Assembly: GCA_963691655.1 (NCBI GenBank)
Contig: OY829326.1
Location: forward strand, 149,128,998-149,192,997
Source of the DNA: Toxonevra muliebris
Lineage: Eukaryota; Arthropoda; Insecta; Diptera; Pallopteridae
DNA: 64,000 bases
Direction: 5' to 3'
Made by a program: the position numbers and the translations under genes. Each line of letters opens with the position of its first letter. Within the stretch, counting starts at the first letter, position 1. The notes under the pieces are model-generated. The model worked only from the letters and a program-made list of their open reading frames with translations, was not told the origin of the DNA and ran no database searches. Positions 45,662 to 58,403 of the stretch are shown one piece after another.

Positions 45662-47871
45662 TTTATTGCTTGTCATTAAAATTTCATCACATTAAATTCA
45701 TGGAAACTAGCGGAAAACAAAAGTTTATTACCATTTTCTTATTAAAATTCACAATATTTAATCGTTTATGAGTAATTAATTCCACAAATACTTCTCGCTA
45801 GCGGTGAACAATAAATCTGTCAATGCACAAAACTGAAAGAAAACCAAAGCGCTCTCAATTGGAAGCGAACGATTTCATTGAATTATTATTTAGCGCCCCT
45901 TGTGGGATATTAGAGAAACAATAATTTCTTATTACTCTGAGGATGAATCAAAATTATATTAATTGAGCAGCTTTAATTACGATGTAGTAAAAAAAAAATT
46001 CATTCAAATGATGGCGAAAAAAGACGCTAAATGAATTACTAATCATTGACACCAAATAAATTGATTTGAATAAATTTTATGCTGAACCAAAAGAATGCGA
46101 ATTCAAGATCATTACATTCTTTTACAACTCAGGCCCAAAAATATTGAAAGGTTATTAATGTGAAAGAGCCAATTGCCAACTCAGTTTTATGTTTTTTTTT
46201 TATCCTTATAGTTTTCCTATACATAAATAAAAGTTTCTGACCACACCCATCAAATAAATGTTCGTGTAATTATGTTGAATTAACAAAAGTTACGCAATTC
46301 AATTTAAAATATTTATTACTTCCTGCAGGTCGAGAGCTGAAGATGCAATCAAAGAATATCAAATCATAATTTTATCTGTGCCTTTAGGTCATGCTTCAAA
46401 TAAAATGGAAAAAAAAGAAAAGGAAAAGTGTAAAGCAAACTTGAAAAAAGGCAGCACAAAAGAAGGAGAAAACTTTTGACTTTGTAGCAAAATTAAAATG
46501 AAGAAAATGAATTACATTTTCATACTTACGAATTATAAGTGAGCACGTTAAGTGGCTTTGGTAGTTGCGGTGGTCGAACACAAATGTGCCATTAAATGTG
46601 TCGTCCATCAGCTTGTGGTCAACAGCATTTTTAACAAACACACACAAACATGCATATACAAACAAACATTTGAGAAAAGCGAGAAAAAAGACAGTGCGAA
46701 AAAATTTACAAAAAAAAGTAAAAAACTACTTATAATGAAAAATATGGTTTAAATGGGTGTGAAACAAGCGGCAGTTTGAAAAATTTGCCATTTGAAAGTG
46801 ATTGTTGCAACTACAACAACAAGACCAAGAACGAGAACAGCGCGCAAAAAAATGAATGATGTGCCTATGCCTGGTGAAAGATAAATATGAGTGTGTATAT
46901 GTATAAAATAATCTATGATGAGGAAGGAGGAGCAGCTTATGGGTGGCTGTGTTGGTGGTGATGCCAGCGTTGGTTAGAGCTATTATTGTTGGTTGATGTG
47001 TGTGAGTGAGTGTTGTATAAATTTACACCGCAAAGATACAATGATAAAAGATACACATTAAAAATGATAAGAGCTCTAAAATGGGACCAACCCAAAAACT
47101 AAACTGAAAGAAAAAAAGAAAAAACCAACAACCTGCGCGCTACAAAGTAAAATTTGCTGCGCCATTGCTGCCACATCTCCACCGATAAGCAGCAGCATCC
47201 ATACATCGTATACTTTAACGAACAGCTAAAACGAAGCAGTTTTAGCGAGCTAAAAAAGAATATCCAAAGTAAACGCTTGTGGATGCTGTATGCAAAGCGC
47301 TCAAATATTATATAAGTATGTGTTAAATATGCTCACAATCACTTACACACACTCTCTCTTTCTTTCGCCTTTTAGTAGCTCATTAATTCTACTGTGTATA
47401 ACGGAAAATAGTCTTTTAGCGCCAAATTTTCCAAATACAAAAAACTGTGAGAGGAGAGTAACTTCTAAACTCTCAAGTTTGGATACACATACATATATGT
47501 ACTCGTACTTTTAGAAAGAGATAGTTAGTCAATAATGAGAACCCCTCAAACAGGAGAAAATTTTGCTCAGTATAGCCATCTCTCTCTCTCGTGTGCTTTT
47601 TAAAATTTTGTTGTAAAAGTTTAACGCTTTTAAAGCTTTTCACAAGCATTCTTTATTAATTTTAAAAGCTTTTTCATGCTTTGCGACTGTTGCATTTCTC
47701 TTGACTAGGAATATATAGCTGGTTTTTCTTTTCACTTATAGTAGCTTAAATTCCCCTCATTTTTCTGGAGTGTTCCTGCGTCCTTAAACAGCAACAATAT
47801 CTGAATTGTATTATTGATTTTTATGCTACGCACTTTTCTTCCTGTATTTTTTTCCTGTTTTGTTTGCACAG
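45662..47871. other. Noncoding stretch
   Basis: No gene is recognised. CA/GT-rich and CT-rich simple sequence is scattered through it. Confidence 0.5.
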
Positions 47872-47937
47872 AGCTCACACCCATTCGAATTGCATTCTCC
47901 ATTTACTGGATACACAGCGCGCACTCCATATTTGGAT
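47872..47937 (+). CDS. Candidate 66-bp internal exon, gene unknown
   Basis: A strong acceptor (TTTTTTTCCTGTTTTGTTTGCACAG, positions 47847-47871) and a strong donor (GAT|GTAAGTAG at 47938) enclose 66 bp, exactly 22 codons. The frame starting at the first base reads SSHPFELHSPFTGYTART then PYLD. All three frames are open over this short length, so coding cannot be proven. If real, it belongs to a + strand gene other than otopetrin, or to an unannotated UTR exon. I do not recognise the peptide. Confidence 0.3.
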
Positions 47938-48539
47938 GTAAGTAGCTTTAGGCAAAATAAGAAAGCAAATTTTAATGAATAATTCAGATATAAAATGCAA
48001 TTGAAAATATTGCGCATTTATTTAAAAAATATTTCGTATTAATTTTAAAAAGGTAAGTAAAAGACTTGAACGTTTGGTGCGGTTGTGAGCCTCACACTTA
48101 CAATATCTCTATTTCACACTACACATTTATACATTTTGAGTTTAACTCAATATCTAAAATTAATTCAATTAATGTTCTAATCTTTGTGATTCTTCGCTAT
48201 TGTGGAATTGTCATTAAAATGGCATTGACGAATATAACAAGCCAAAATAGATCAGCGGAAGTTAAGCCCAACCATGCTCTCTTGAGAGCCACAGCTTCGG
48301 TTTCGTGGGGTGAGGGAGTTCAAGGCATCCTTTCTTCTTTGAAGATATCATCTTGAGGGCCTAGTGAATAAATGCTAGACTTCAGTCCCGGTTGCCTCAA
48401 GTTTAATTTTTTGGCAGGAATAATTGTCTTATTAAAATTAATTTATTCGAGCTTGAAAGTAAGCTACCCTCGTAAGGGACTTAGAAAATGAGTCTTCGAA
48501 CAAATTCTCAGTTGCCACGAGTTCTGTTTCCAAACACGA

Positions 48540-49550
48540 AATTAAGGCAGTGCAGGCAGGCCTTTGGCAAGACTTAGGGCCTGAATACAGAATTAGATTA
48601 CTGTCTACACACTGCACTTGTGTAGAACTTTGGTTAAGCCCACAGCGATCTCTCTGACCAAACTTCAGAGAAGTGTGTGCCTGGGTTCAATCGTGCAATA
48701 TGTACAACCTCCTGTAATACTCTCAATGCCGTACTTGATTTGCCTTCTCTGGTTCTTCAAATCCGTGAGAAGGCGATGAAAACGGCTTATGGACTCAAGT
48801 TAAACGTAATCTGGCATTACGAAGGGGATACGGGGCACAGCCAGATATATCACCAGTTATCAGGACAGTGTCCACCGTGTTGAATCCCCGGAAGTGGATA
48901 ATGGTTAAGACCAGAGGTCGCATTCCGGGTCTACGTCATGTCTTCTATATTGACGAATTAAAGCCTCTAGCAGTACTGGATCCAGTTGGCACTTGGACGA
49001 AGAAACCAAGTACTCTTTTGAAGTTCCTGGATATCTGCAGTGATATCCAGGTTGCACTGAAGGGCCTTGCTAACCCTGTCAGCTCTTCGAAATTGGTCAG
49101 CGAGTGTAAAGCAAAACTAAATAGTGTTGCAAATCACAACAATCTCATATGGGTTTCAGGATACTGTGGTATTATAACGAATGAATTGGCCGACAAACTG
49201 GTTGGGAACCTTTTCTCGGCATCAGCCTTGTGGCGGTAATGCGTTGAGTTCTTGAGTTCTATTCCCGATGGCCCGTGCTTGGCCTCTGCAGAATTTGAAA
49301 GTGCTTTGTAAGACAACCCCATAGAAAATGAGCGGAATTTCTTATGAAATTGAGATTACTGTCTTCACCTTGCAGTCGTCACCGATCCAACTTGCCGATC
49401 GTGTCTTGAGATCATCGACATTGCAGATCTCTGTAGCCGGCCGGCGTCCGTGAGAACCAGATTAAGGCTGTTGAGTAGTAATATCTTGAGTATGGCAGAG
49501 CTTCTAAGATTCATCAGTGAAACCAAGAAGTTTGAGCTCAAGAGACCTTA
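48540..49550 (+). pseudogene. Decayed non-LTR retrotransposon (RT tail and RNase H)
   Basis: Pieces of a C-terminal polyprotein can be read in shifting frames: KLQRSVCLG, then TTSCNTLNAVLDLPSLVLQI (the region after the reverse transcriptase), then RNase H fragments including SSKLVSECKAKLNSV, NNLIWVSGYCGIITNELADK and a trailing stretch ending around the TAG at 49549. WVSGYCGIITNELADKL corresponds to WVPGHxxIxGNExADxLA of the intact family. Many stops and frameshifts are present. It is related to, but clearly distinct from, the element at 8672-10886. Confidence 0.65.
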
Positions 49551-52324
49551 GACCTTTCTTCTTCCCATTTATCCCCTCACATATCTTTTCTGTTTTTCTA
49601 CTTTCTTCTACTAGCTCTATCTCGGGTATAGTACAAGGGTTTTTGAGACCGATTGTTTAGTTTTAGTTCAGCCAACTGCAGTGAAACCAAAGAGCTGGGG
49701 AAAGGGAATGATGTAGTTGTTCGATTCTTCAAAAAGGTTTTTAATACAAGCGAAACAACCATAATAGCTGAGCTATTCTCTGTTTAACCTTCACGCCCCT
49801 TGCTTCCACTGGTGCAGATCAGTAATAAATGCGATAAACTGCCAATGATGCCAACCGATACTTTGTTGTGAAGTCTACCGTCTTCCACCTCGGACTTAGG
49901 ATCAGACTAAAGTAAACTTGTAATTTCAGTTTAGATTTCTGTCGACGGTCGGATGACAGCAGTCAAACTCGGATTAGTCCTAGTGTGATCATAAATTATG
50001 TGGGAGGTTTAAGACAAAATAACTTCCAGTCCTACTCTATACTTCTGCAAATAAGACCTCAGAGAGCATGTCGACTTTTATTATATAGATACTTTGGTCT
50101 GCATAACCTGTTGAATAAATTCAATCTATCAAAATTGGTAGAGTGCCAAATCAGCTTGAAGGAGGAATGGCAATGCATTCAGTAAGAGTATGTGCCTCAG
50201 GACTACGCAAAATTTAGTTTAGGAATTAAATGAAAGGAGTCTCTCTAATATATGATATGAAAAGCAAAGTTTTACTCTAGCTGAAGCTGGAACCTGAACT
50301 TAATTGAAAAGAATTGATAGAGTAGTGGTCAAAATCCAATTAGTGTTGAATTAAATTTTCCTGACTTTTCTTTTCATCAAAATCTGCTTGACCTAATAGA
50401 ATAATGCAATTTTCCGTGAACATATCGCCAAATACATTAATCCCAAATTCACTTCATTTGTGTGCTCTCTATTTATACGAAATTTTTCAACTACAAAGGT
50501 AACACTATCCATATACCAAAAAAGGTTAATGTCCTTTGAGTCAAGTACCGCGCATGCTTCGTAAAAATACGCTAACTAAAGTTTTGTGGTAGTGCGTGGT
50601 GAATTTGTATGCGAAACAAAATTTTTGGGCGCGTAACTTTTCCTTTTTGTTGTTGTTTTTGCTTTTGCTTTTGTTTTTTGGCAAAGTGCAAACTAAAAAA
50701 AAAAAGTTTTAAGTAGTAAGCAATAATTTTTACAACTTTTTTAGAAAATATATAGCCCAATAAATAATATTGTAAATGAAGCAAAACATGCAGTATACAT
50801 ATACCAACTACATATATAAAAAATCGTAAAACTATTTACTTATAGTTTCAAATGAAGAAACAGTAATAAATGAAATACGAGTACATTTTAAAGCGTATTC
50901 ATTGATTTTGTGCTTTTTCTTTTTCTCTTCCTTTTTCCTGGCATTATTTGCACGGAAATGCACATTTCAGTTGATTTTGTAATTCTCTATTCAATTCGCA
51001 TAATGGAATAGAGTGGAAAAATATGAAAAGTAGGGAAGTACTGGGAAGGATCCTAACGCTGTATGCTTATAATATATAATGTACACAGGATATATGCAAT
51101 TGTTCTTAAGTATTGCTGTTAATCGTTCATGTTTACAAATTTTTTTTGCAAGTGTGAGTGAGGAAGAAGGAGTTGCATTATCGTAGAGTTTATGTTGCTG
51201 TTTAAATCATGAATGAAAAAATTTGTTAACAATCCTAAAAGAAATAAGTATAAAAGAATGTTTGTAATTTACAAAAAGATTTAGCTATTCGGATACATTG
51301 TTTTACGTCTATTGACTTAGTATTTATCTAGGTTAGGAATGTTGTTGACATCGTCGCTTGAAGGATTTATACAACTGTGAAAAAGTTGTTATCGTCGACT
51401 GGGGGGGAAACAAAGGTTTCCTACTAATTTATTTGTGTATATTGTCATGTTTTACACAACACTGTAATTTGATTGGGGGTCGTTTGGCAAAATGCCTATG
51501 CAATTCATACGTTGTTCGTTTACATTTTGAAAATTGAGTGATGTTGGATATTTGGTTTTTGAGTGAGCTTGGACTGTCTTGAAAGGAATAAAAAGTATTT
51601 TATTCCTTTCAATATCTTTTTATCTACGCAAATAGGATATCCTATCTATAGTAGGATTAAATAATCAACGGAATATGAAATTGATGCCTTGCTATGCTAA
51701 CAATTAATTTTGTTCTTTTGTGGTGTTCCTGGGGAAGGGTAGACTCTTGTTTCAATACTAGGCATATATGAATTAGCAATCCCATTTAAATAAGTATTAG
51801 CGGAGTTGTAAAACCAACTATAGTTCACCTTACTTACAAAAATTTGACTGCCAGTAGCAAACCAAATCAAATACTTTGTCTATGGTCTAATGAAGTTACA
51901 AATCTGATTTCCCAGAAGTTTTTTTTTTTGTTGTAATAAAACACCTCGACGAAAGAATGTCTAATTTATTTGTGCAATTTACAAATAAGAATTAAAAGAG
52001 ATCCTAGTGTTTTGGCTGGTCAAGACTCTTACTACTCAATACATAATAATATACATAAATGTAATGGTTTTGATTGAGTGACAATTCAAACTCTAAACTA
52101 AACGCATAAATTGTCAAGCAATCCCAGTATTACTAGAACTGCAAGCGCAACATCCGCCTACTTTATTACAAATGGAGTAATACAATACTGGCACGAAGCC
52201 GCTGGCATATATTAGATCAAATTCTTGGTCTATAGAAATTATGAAGAACATATTGGAAAAGTATTTCAAGTTTTTGACAAGTCAGGGAACTAATCAAACG
52301 TTGTTCCCTAAATGAATATAAATA
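49551..52324. other. Noncoding stretch
   Basis: No gene is recognised. It contains a perfect short hairpin at 51579-51612 and no other structure that I can support. Confidence 0.5.
51579..51612. repeat. Perfect 15-bp stem hairpin
   Basis: TTGAAAGGAATAAAA, a 4-base loop (AGTA), then its exact complement. It lies in noncoding DNA with no gene end nearby. Confidence 0.5.
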
Positions 52325-53585
52325 TTGGGAGTATGAATGTATATTCTCGTATTTTTTTCTTAATTTGGGCATTTATTGTGAAAAAGTGATTATAAATTTA
52401 TTCTTTAAAGTATTGTCCATCGTTAGCCACAACCTTTTCCCCATCTTTCTGGTAGCATACGGATTCCGCGGCGAAAGAGCTCCTCATCTTTTGAGGTTAT
52501 CCACGAATCGACCCATTTTTTGAGTTCTTCGAAAGAACGGAAGTGCTGTTCAGCCAGGCCATGTGTCATCGATCGGAACAAGTGATAATCAGAAGGAGCA
52601 ATGTCTGGAGAATACGGCGGGTGGGGTAGCACTTTCCATTTCAGCGTTTCCAAGTATGTTTTTACTTGCCTTGCAACATGCTGCCGAGCATTGTCGTGCT
52701 GAAGAATAACTTCGTCGTGTCTATTCTTATATGCTCGGCTCAAACGCATCAATTGTAGTCGGTAGCGGTCGCCAGTGATCGTTTCATTCGGTTTCAACAG
52801 CTCATAATACACGACACCTTTCATATCCCACCAAATACACAGCATGAGCTTGGATCCATGGATGTTCGGCTTTGCCGTTGATGTTGCTGCATGTCCGGGC
52901 GGTTCCCATGATTTTTTACGCTTTAGGTTATCGTAACGTATCCACTTTTCATCGCCAGTCACAATACGATGCAGAAAACCATTTCTTTTCTGTCGTTCAA
53001 TCAGCAGTTCACATGTGAAAAATCGTCGTTCGACGTATCTCGGCTTCAATTCGTACGGCTCCCAATTTCCTTGCTTTTGAATCATTCCCAATGCTTTTAA
53101 TCGTTTAGAAATGATTGATTGATCAAGTCCTAAAGACTCTGCAAGTTCTTGTTGCGTTTGACATGAATCTTCTTCGAGTAATGTCTTCAATTCTTCATCT
53201 TCGAACTTCTTCATCTGAACGTTCCCTGTCTTGAACATCAAAATCACCACTTTTGAAACGTGCATACCACACCTGACACATTCTAACGTCTATAGCACAG
53301 TCAGGATAAGCTTCAGTGAGTAAACGATGTGCTTCAGTTGCGTTTTTCTTTAAATGGAAGAAGCAAATTAAAACTTCCCGCAAATGTTGTTTTGTTGGCA
53401 CGAAATTCGACATTTTCAGCTATAGTAAAACACTTTTGTAAAATTATGAAAATTATTTGACAAATCAATTCTTATAGTATTTTTGGCGCTCTTCGAGATA
53501 GAATAGCTGTCAATGTCAAAAAAATGGCGCGTATGATAGATATGAAGTTAGTCACAATTACGAGTTTATACATTCATACACCCAA
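52325..53585 (-). mobile_element. mariner element, copy D (both ends present, 1261 bp)
   Basis: The left end TTGGGAGTATGAATGTATA begins after TA (52323-52324), and the complement of the right end (TTGGGTGTATGAATGTATA) finishes before TA (53586-53587). Both terminal repeats run about 28 bases with few mismatches. The length is normal for mariner, so this is the best reference for the family here. The transposase inside is frameshifted. Confidence 0.92.
52423..53413 (-). pseudogene. mariner transposase pseudogene (copy D)
   Basis: The start MSNFVPTKQHLREVL at 53413 is intact. The N-terminal piece (53195-53413) ends where about 5 bases are lost after DRERS. The second piece (52423-53265) covers the second helix-turn-helix (QTQQELAESLGLDQSIIS), HRIVTGDEKW, LQHDNARQH and YSPDIAPSDYHLF, so all three catalytic Asp residues of DD34D are there. 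Seven codons are missing in frame after MRLSRA. An extra base in a C run near 52440 shifts the last residues of ERWEK. With its frameshifts this copy is not functional. The closest relatives in the window are copies A, B and C. Confidence 0.92.
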
Positions 53586-53599
53586 TATATTGAAGGATT

Positions 53600-53960
53600 T
53601 TGTTATTATTTGAAGGATGGAACGACCCGAGAAAGAGGCATTTCAACCTATGAGATCTATTGTACCAAAGCCCCAAGTTTTGAAAGAAAGAAAGATAGAT
53701 AGATAAGAAACCACCCTAGCCGAAAACCGAATCTGGGATTCTGGAGACAAGAGTTTGTGACGCTGCCACTAGACCACAGAGGCGATGGTTGGATCTACCA
53801 TAAAGTTTGACGCCGGTTCCGGATGGCGGTGTGGCAATTTATTATCACTTGGTAATTTCGTCATTGCCTACCAAATTGTGATATATGTAGTAATATCAAG
53901 TTGAATTTTTGCTAACCCGCAGTCAAATCTAGATTGGTGCTTGAGCCCGATAGAAGGCCA
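53600..53960 (-). mobile_element. tRNA-derived SINE, copy 2
   Basis: On the minus strand it reads GTGGTCTAGTGGCAGCG (A-box-like), an 'agattcggtttt' B-box-like stretch, a TTTCTTATCTATCTATCTTTC tract, then GCTTTGGTACAATAGATCT and a 3' tail. The same order occurs at 55283-55520. The upstream half (GGTAGGCAATGACG.., CCACACCGCCATCCGG) also matches. It sits directly beside the end of mariner copy D. Confidence 0.72.
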
Positions 53961-55065
53961 GGTCTGTTGAGGGCTCAGTTTATTTATTTATTTGACCGAC
54001 TATGAAAATAAGTTATGAAGAAAATATTAATAGACTGTTGCAGGTTTTTAAAAGGTCAATAAACTTAACAATCCTTAGTACACATAAATATATTAGACCT
54101 ATCTGAGTTACTACTCATCGAAAACCAGCCATAACTCCTAAACCTGAAAAAATAAAATTTAAAAAACATCAAAAGTGATTTTTTAGTGAAAGAGGGGGAA
54201 GAATAGGCTTAACTTTTTTTTTTTGCTTTTATGGATTTTTGTTTCATTTACTGTAGGCCCCCAGTTTTATGCCAAATCCGAATGCCGAAGTGAAAAGCTT
54301 TTCCTAGGCAAATTTTACTCTTCAAGGTTTGCCATTGCCAGTTAAAAATATTTAAATGTTTTTTTTTTATTTTCAATTTTTGACCAACCCGAGCAACCTG
54401 CTTATCAGTCCTTGACTTCTATAATAAAAAAAATTAATTTTGCGGTAAGATTTAGTCTATTAAAAAACATGTATTGAGGAAAGGAGCTTTATTTAATCCT
54501 AATATCTCATTCAGAAACAATTTTTAAATCTAAGCAACCTGTAAAAAACGTTTGTCTGTCGTACAAAGCCATACTCTGCTGTATTCTCCAACATAAGGGA
54601 GAATGAACCTGCAGACAAATTTTCTAGGCAGTATTCAAACCTCGAACAGAACTAAGTAGACCACTTTCTTAGTGTCTGTCCCGCTTTCTGCCAGATCAGA
54701 GTAAGCATATTTGGGACTGGAGTGTTGGGAGACGATCACTTGAGCTCTTTAACATCGCAGGATCAGCTAAGATTTATTAATAAATCTGGTAGATTTAAAG
54801 AATAGCAAAAACGAACATAGGATGTAGTACAGTGGACGTAAAACTTGACTGCTTGCTGTATTCTTGAATACTTCTTTTGCTGTTCCAACAAAAAAAAAAA
54901 AAAAAAGTAGGCACTCCTGGGAAGTTCTAGGCAATGTTTCGATAATCGAATATTAGCTCTAAAGGGTTAATTCGGCACAATAGTCTGAATCTTATTATCA
55001 TTTCTGTTGAATTATGTAGAGATTGGGAAAGAAACCAAACACTTTGCAACACTTCCAACTTCTAA

Positions 55066-55520
55066 TCAAGACGACCTCGATTGTCTAGTGGATAGTGCAC
55101 TAGACTTTCATTCAGAAGGTGGCGGGTGCGATTCCCGTCTTGGTCTGGTGGTTAATTCTCATAAACTTCTTATATTCACTATCGATATGAAGTGGATGAG
55201 AATTATAAGAATGTGTACAAGTACACACCTTGGTTGGTAATGGCAAAACCACCGAGCTGATAAAAAATTTCCACACAGCCGTTCGGAAACGGCGTTAAAC
55301 TGTAGGTCCTACCATCGCCACTGTGGTTTAGTGGCAGAGTGCCAGGCTCTTATCTCTGCAGACCTGAGTTCGATTCTCGGCTTGAGTATGTTTCTTATCT
55401 ATCTTTCTTTCTCTCTGCCTTTCTTTCTTTCTTGGGACTTTGGTACAATAGATCTTATAGGTCGCAATGCCTGACTTTCGAGTCGTCCTCTTTCAAACAA
55501 TAATTATAATTTCTAATTAA
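55066..55520 (+). mobile_element. tRNA-derived SINE, copy 1 (two tRNA-like units)
   Basis: The first tRNA-like unit (55066-55145) has TTGTCTAGTGGATAGTG as A box and GGGTGCGATTCCCG as B box. The second (55316-55390) has TGTGGTTTAGTGGCAGAG and GAGTTCGATTCTCGG. The boxes are RNA polymerase III internal promoters. A CT-rich tract (TTTCTTATCTATC..TTTCTTTC) and GGTACAATAGATCTTATAGG follow. The stems are imperfect and no CCA-type acceptor pairing is convincing, so these are not working tRNA genes. Confidence 0.72.
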
Positions 55521-56639
55521 CACCAAACCCTAATCACTGAATTTACAGATATGAAACTTGGGAAGCATTAAAAGTTGTTTTTGGGTACTTTAACGGGATA
55601 TAGGGGAGGGGGAATGTAGGCGTGTTACCCATAATCTAATAATAGCATTTTATGTTTAGTTGAACGCTTTCAATAATGCGAGGAGTTTGACAAGGCGCTA
55701 TCGAATTTCATTCAGTATAGCTTTGATATCATATCTAGAGAACCAAATCAAATGCAAAACTTAGGCTGATTTTCTCCTCGTTAATTCTTTCCTCCAGGTG
55801 TTCATTCATTCTTTCCCAAGCTTTCAATGTTTTTATGATCTATAGTGAAGCCCATGGTAAGCTTGTGCCTTAGAGAAATAAGTAACTCAATACACTGATT
55901 AAATAGTTTAAAGGATATTCAGTCTGAGTTTAAAGCAGTATAGAGTTTAATCTCGGAAATTACTGCCAAATGATATCTTTTCTAGTTTCTTCTTATTGGG
56001 AAGACTGTGTCGAAGACCTTCATGAAATTCAGTTCAAACTTTTTATTCCCTAATGGGTTAATCTAAACATATATCCAACATACATAAATTTCATTGCATA
56101 TTTTGTGGCTTCCATCTCTTCTGTGCCAACTCAATTCGCCGTAATGCAAAGCAATAAATATCGTTAATTTATTTGTTGTTTACAAGTTAAATATCGTAAA
56201 AATGTACAAAAATCTTTGATAGATACTCGTACGATAAAAGACGACGACAACGACGAGATACTAGTATCGTAAATGTTATTTTCATTTTGTTACATTCTTT
56301 CATATTCGCTCGTGCTGCTGCCGGTTCGACTGTTGTTGCTACTAGCCTGCGTAAACAGACAGACAGCAAAAAACAAGCAAACTACATGCAAAGCAACCAA
56401 GCAAGCAAGCGTATAGATTTGTATGGGGACGGTCGAACAGTCACACAAGCGAACAAACGGTCGAATGAATGAATATACTGCTGCTGCTGTTGTTGCTACT
56501 GCTGCTGGCTGCTTTTGATGTGTTGATGACGATTATGTTGTTGGTGGTTGGTAGGTAGGTATTGGTGGTGGTGGTGGTGGCTGGCTTGTAGTGCTATTAT
56601 ATATTTTTTTTTTGGTGTATGCGGCTTGTTCGATGTTTG
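55521..56639. other. Noncoding stretch with trinucleotide runs
   Basis: No gene is recognised. Runs such as GACGACGACAACGACGAG (56238), CTGCTGCTGTTGTTGCTACTG (56479) and GGTGGTGGTGGTGG (56566) occur near the right side. Confidence 0.5.
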
Positions 56640-57959
56640 TTGACTGAAGTTGTTTTCAGTCTGAAACGAATTGTTGTGAACGATGGAAGAATTTGTTGAG
56701 GAATAGTTGAACTCTCTCGCTAGTTTGATTGTTTGTTGTTTTGATGAGTTTAGTTAGTGAGTTGTGAGTTGGTGAGAAAAGATACTCTAATGAAGTAGTA
56801 GTGAACGTATTACTACTAGAACGCAGAAGAACAGTGATTGAAGAAGGTGATGTGTTTAAATATTTTTGATTATAAAAAGTGAAAAATTTTCGGAATTTTT
56901 TGTAAAAGAGTACAATTGAAAAAATCGCTATAAAAATATTCTAAAACATGCATTACTAAAGTATTACAAATCTCCTATATATTTCAAGATAATCTCTTAA
57001 AATTTTTGGGTATATAAAGTAATGTGCTTCAGCGCCTAAAAGTCTGCCATTGTTTTTTTTTTCAATATAATTTCCACCCTCAAATCAAAATTACCACAAG
57101 AAAAAAGTGAAAAAAAAATTGCCAAAAAAACAAACACAACAAAGAAATAAGGAAATTGAAAAAGGAAAAAAGAAACAACAAAATAAAATTGTGAAGTAGT
57201 AGCAGCAGCCTTCAACCTGCATCTTTTTCATTGCGCCAGTGTGCGTGTGTCCTTTCGAGTCGTCGTGTTTGTCTGTGTAGAAGTAAATAAAGCACCGCTA
57301 CTACCTACCTATACACTGAACGCATCACTCATACATAGTCACACATACAATATCAATCAGTCAACTAAAATTTTTACCCTTGTGTGCATTTTTGCATATA
57401 CAATAAATATTTCTATATGTATGTGTGTATTTATGTCTAGCAACAATAAAAATAAAAGGACATAGTAGTAAATGTGAAAAAAAAACCAAAGAAAGGCAAC
57501 ACAAAAAACCAAACAAAAAATAGCAACAGTCGCAAATCTGCCATCACCCACGTTTGAAAGGATAATTTTTATAACAACTCTGAACTTTTTTACTATATAT
57601 TTAGTTATTCACTTTGAAAGGCGCTTGTGTTTCGATTGCAGTGCATAGAAAATTAAACAAAAAAAAAAACAAAAATATATATACGTAGTACATATAATAA
57701 GTGAATAAAACGAGGGATCAACAAAAGTTACAACAACATTAAGAACAACCAGCTACATCCTACAATACACTGTCAGCGTTTTTGTAGCAGATTATATCAG
57801 TGCGTATATATTTTTCTACTTCTTTCTACTACTTCCTCTTGATTTTTTTGTTCTGATTCCGCGTATTCATTCATATGCATTTATGCCCTCGTTGTATATG
57901 CAAAATAGACTGCTGCAATTTTTGTATATCTACATACATTTCAAAATATATACATAAAC
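56640..57959 (+). other. Candidate noncoding 5' exon ending at a splice donor
   Basis: The right edge is a good donor, AAAC|GTAAGTAT (57960). Upstream sequence is rich in CAA/ACA and TGTG runs and has many short start codons, as in long fly 5' UTRs. A TCAGT initiator-like motif occurs near 56656. There is no long reading frame. No downstream exon is visible within the window, so this is a weak hypothesis that a + strand gene starts here. Confidence 0.2.
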
Positions 57960-58403
57960 GTAAGTATCTCATTTGTATTTTAAATTGATTTTTAAATATT
58001 TTAAGTATAGTTAGTTAAGTTGGATGCGCTTTTTTGTTTAACCGCTTCAGCAATTGATCTTTTTGTATTAGTTAAAATCGAATTTAAAGCACACAGAATT
58101 GATATTAGCTGGGAAGATAGACTCTTATTGGCAAGTAAAATTCTTAATATATGTTTGAGATTCCAAGATAGAAGGTATTTTTTTGGCTATATAAGAAAAG
58201 CTCAGCCTAAGCCCTCAACGGGATGTTGTGCAGTCTGACAAGTCACAGGCTCAGATTTGTTTAGGTGGGGTTTATTTTATCCAATCGTTATGCATATAAA
58301 GTGGATCTGTGGTGGAAATGCTTTTAAGACCTCTAAGTGTTTTAAAAATCATTTCCAGAACTTGATTATATGTACAGTATAAATGGAAGTGCTTCTTAAT
58401 TAA

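Noticed and set aside
55066..55390. Two functional tRNA genes
   Set aside because: A and B boxes are present but the acceptor and anticodon stems are imperfect, and the second unit recurs with a common tail at 53.6 and 63.7 kb, which marks a SINE.
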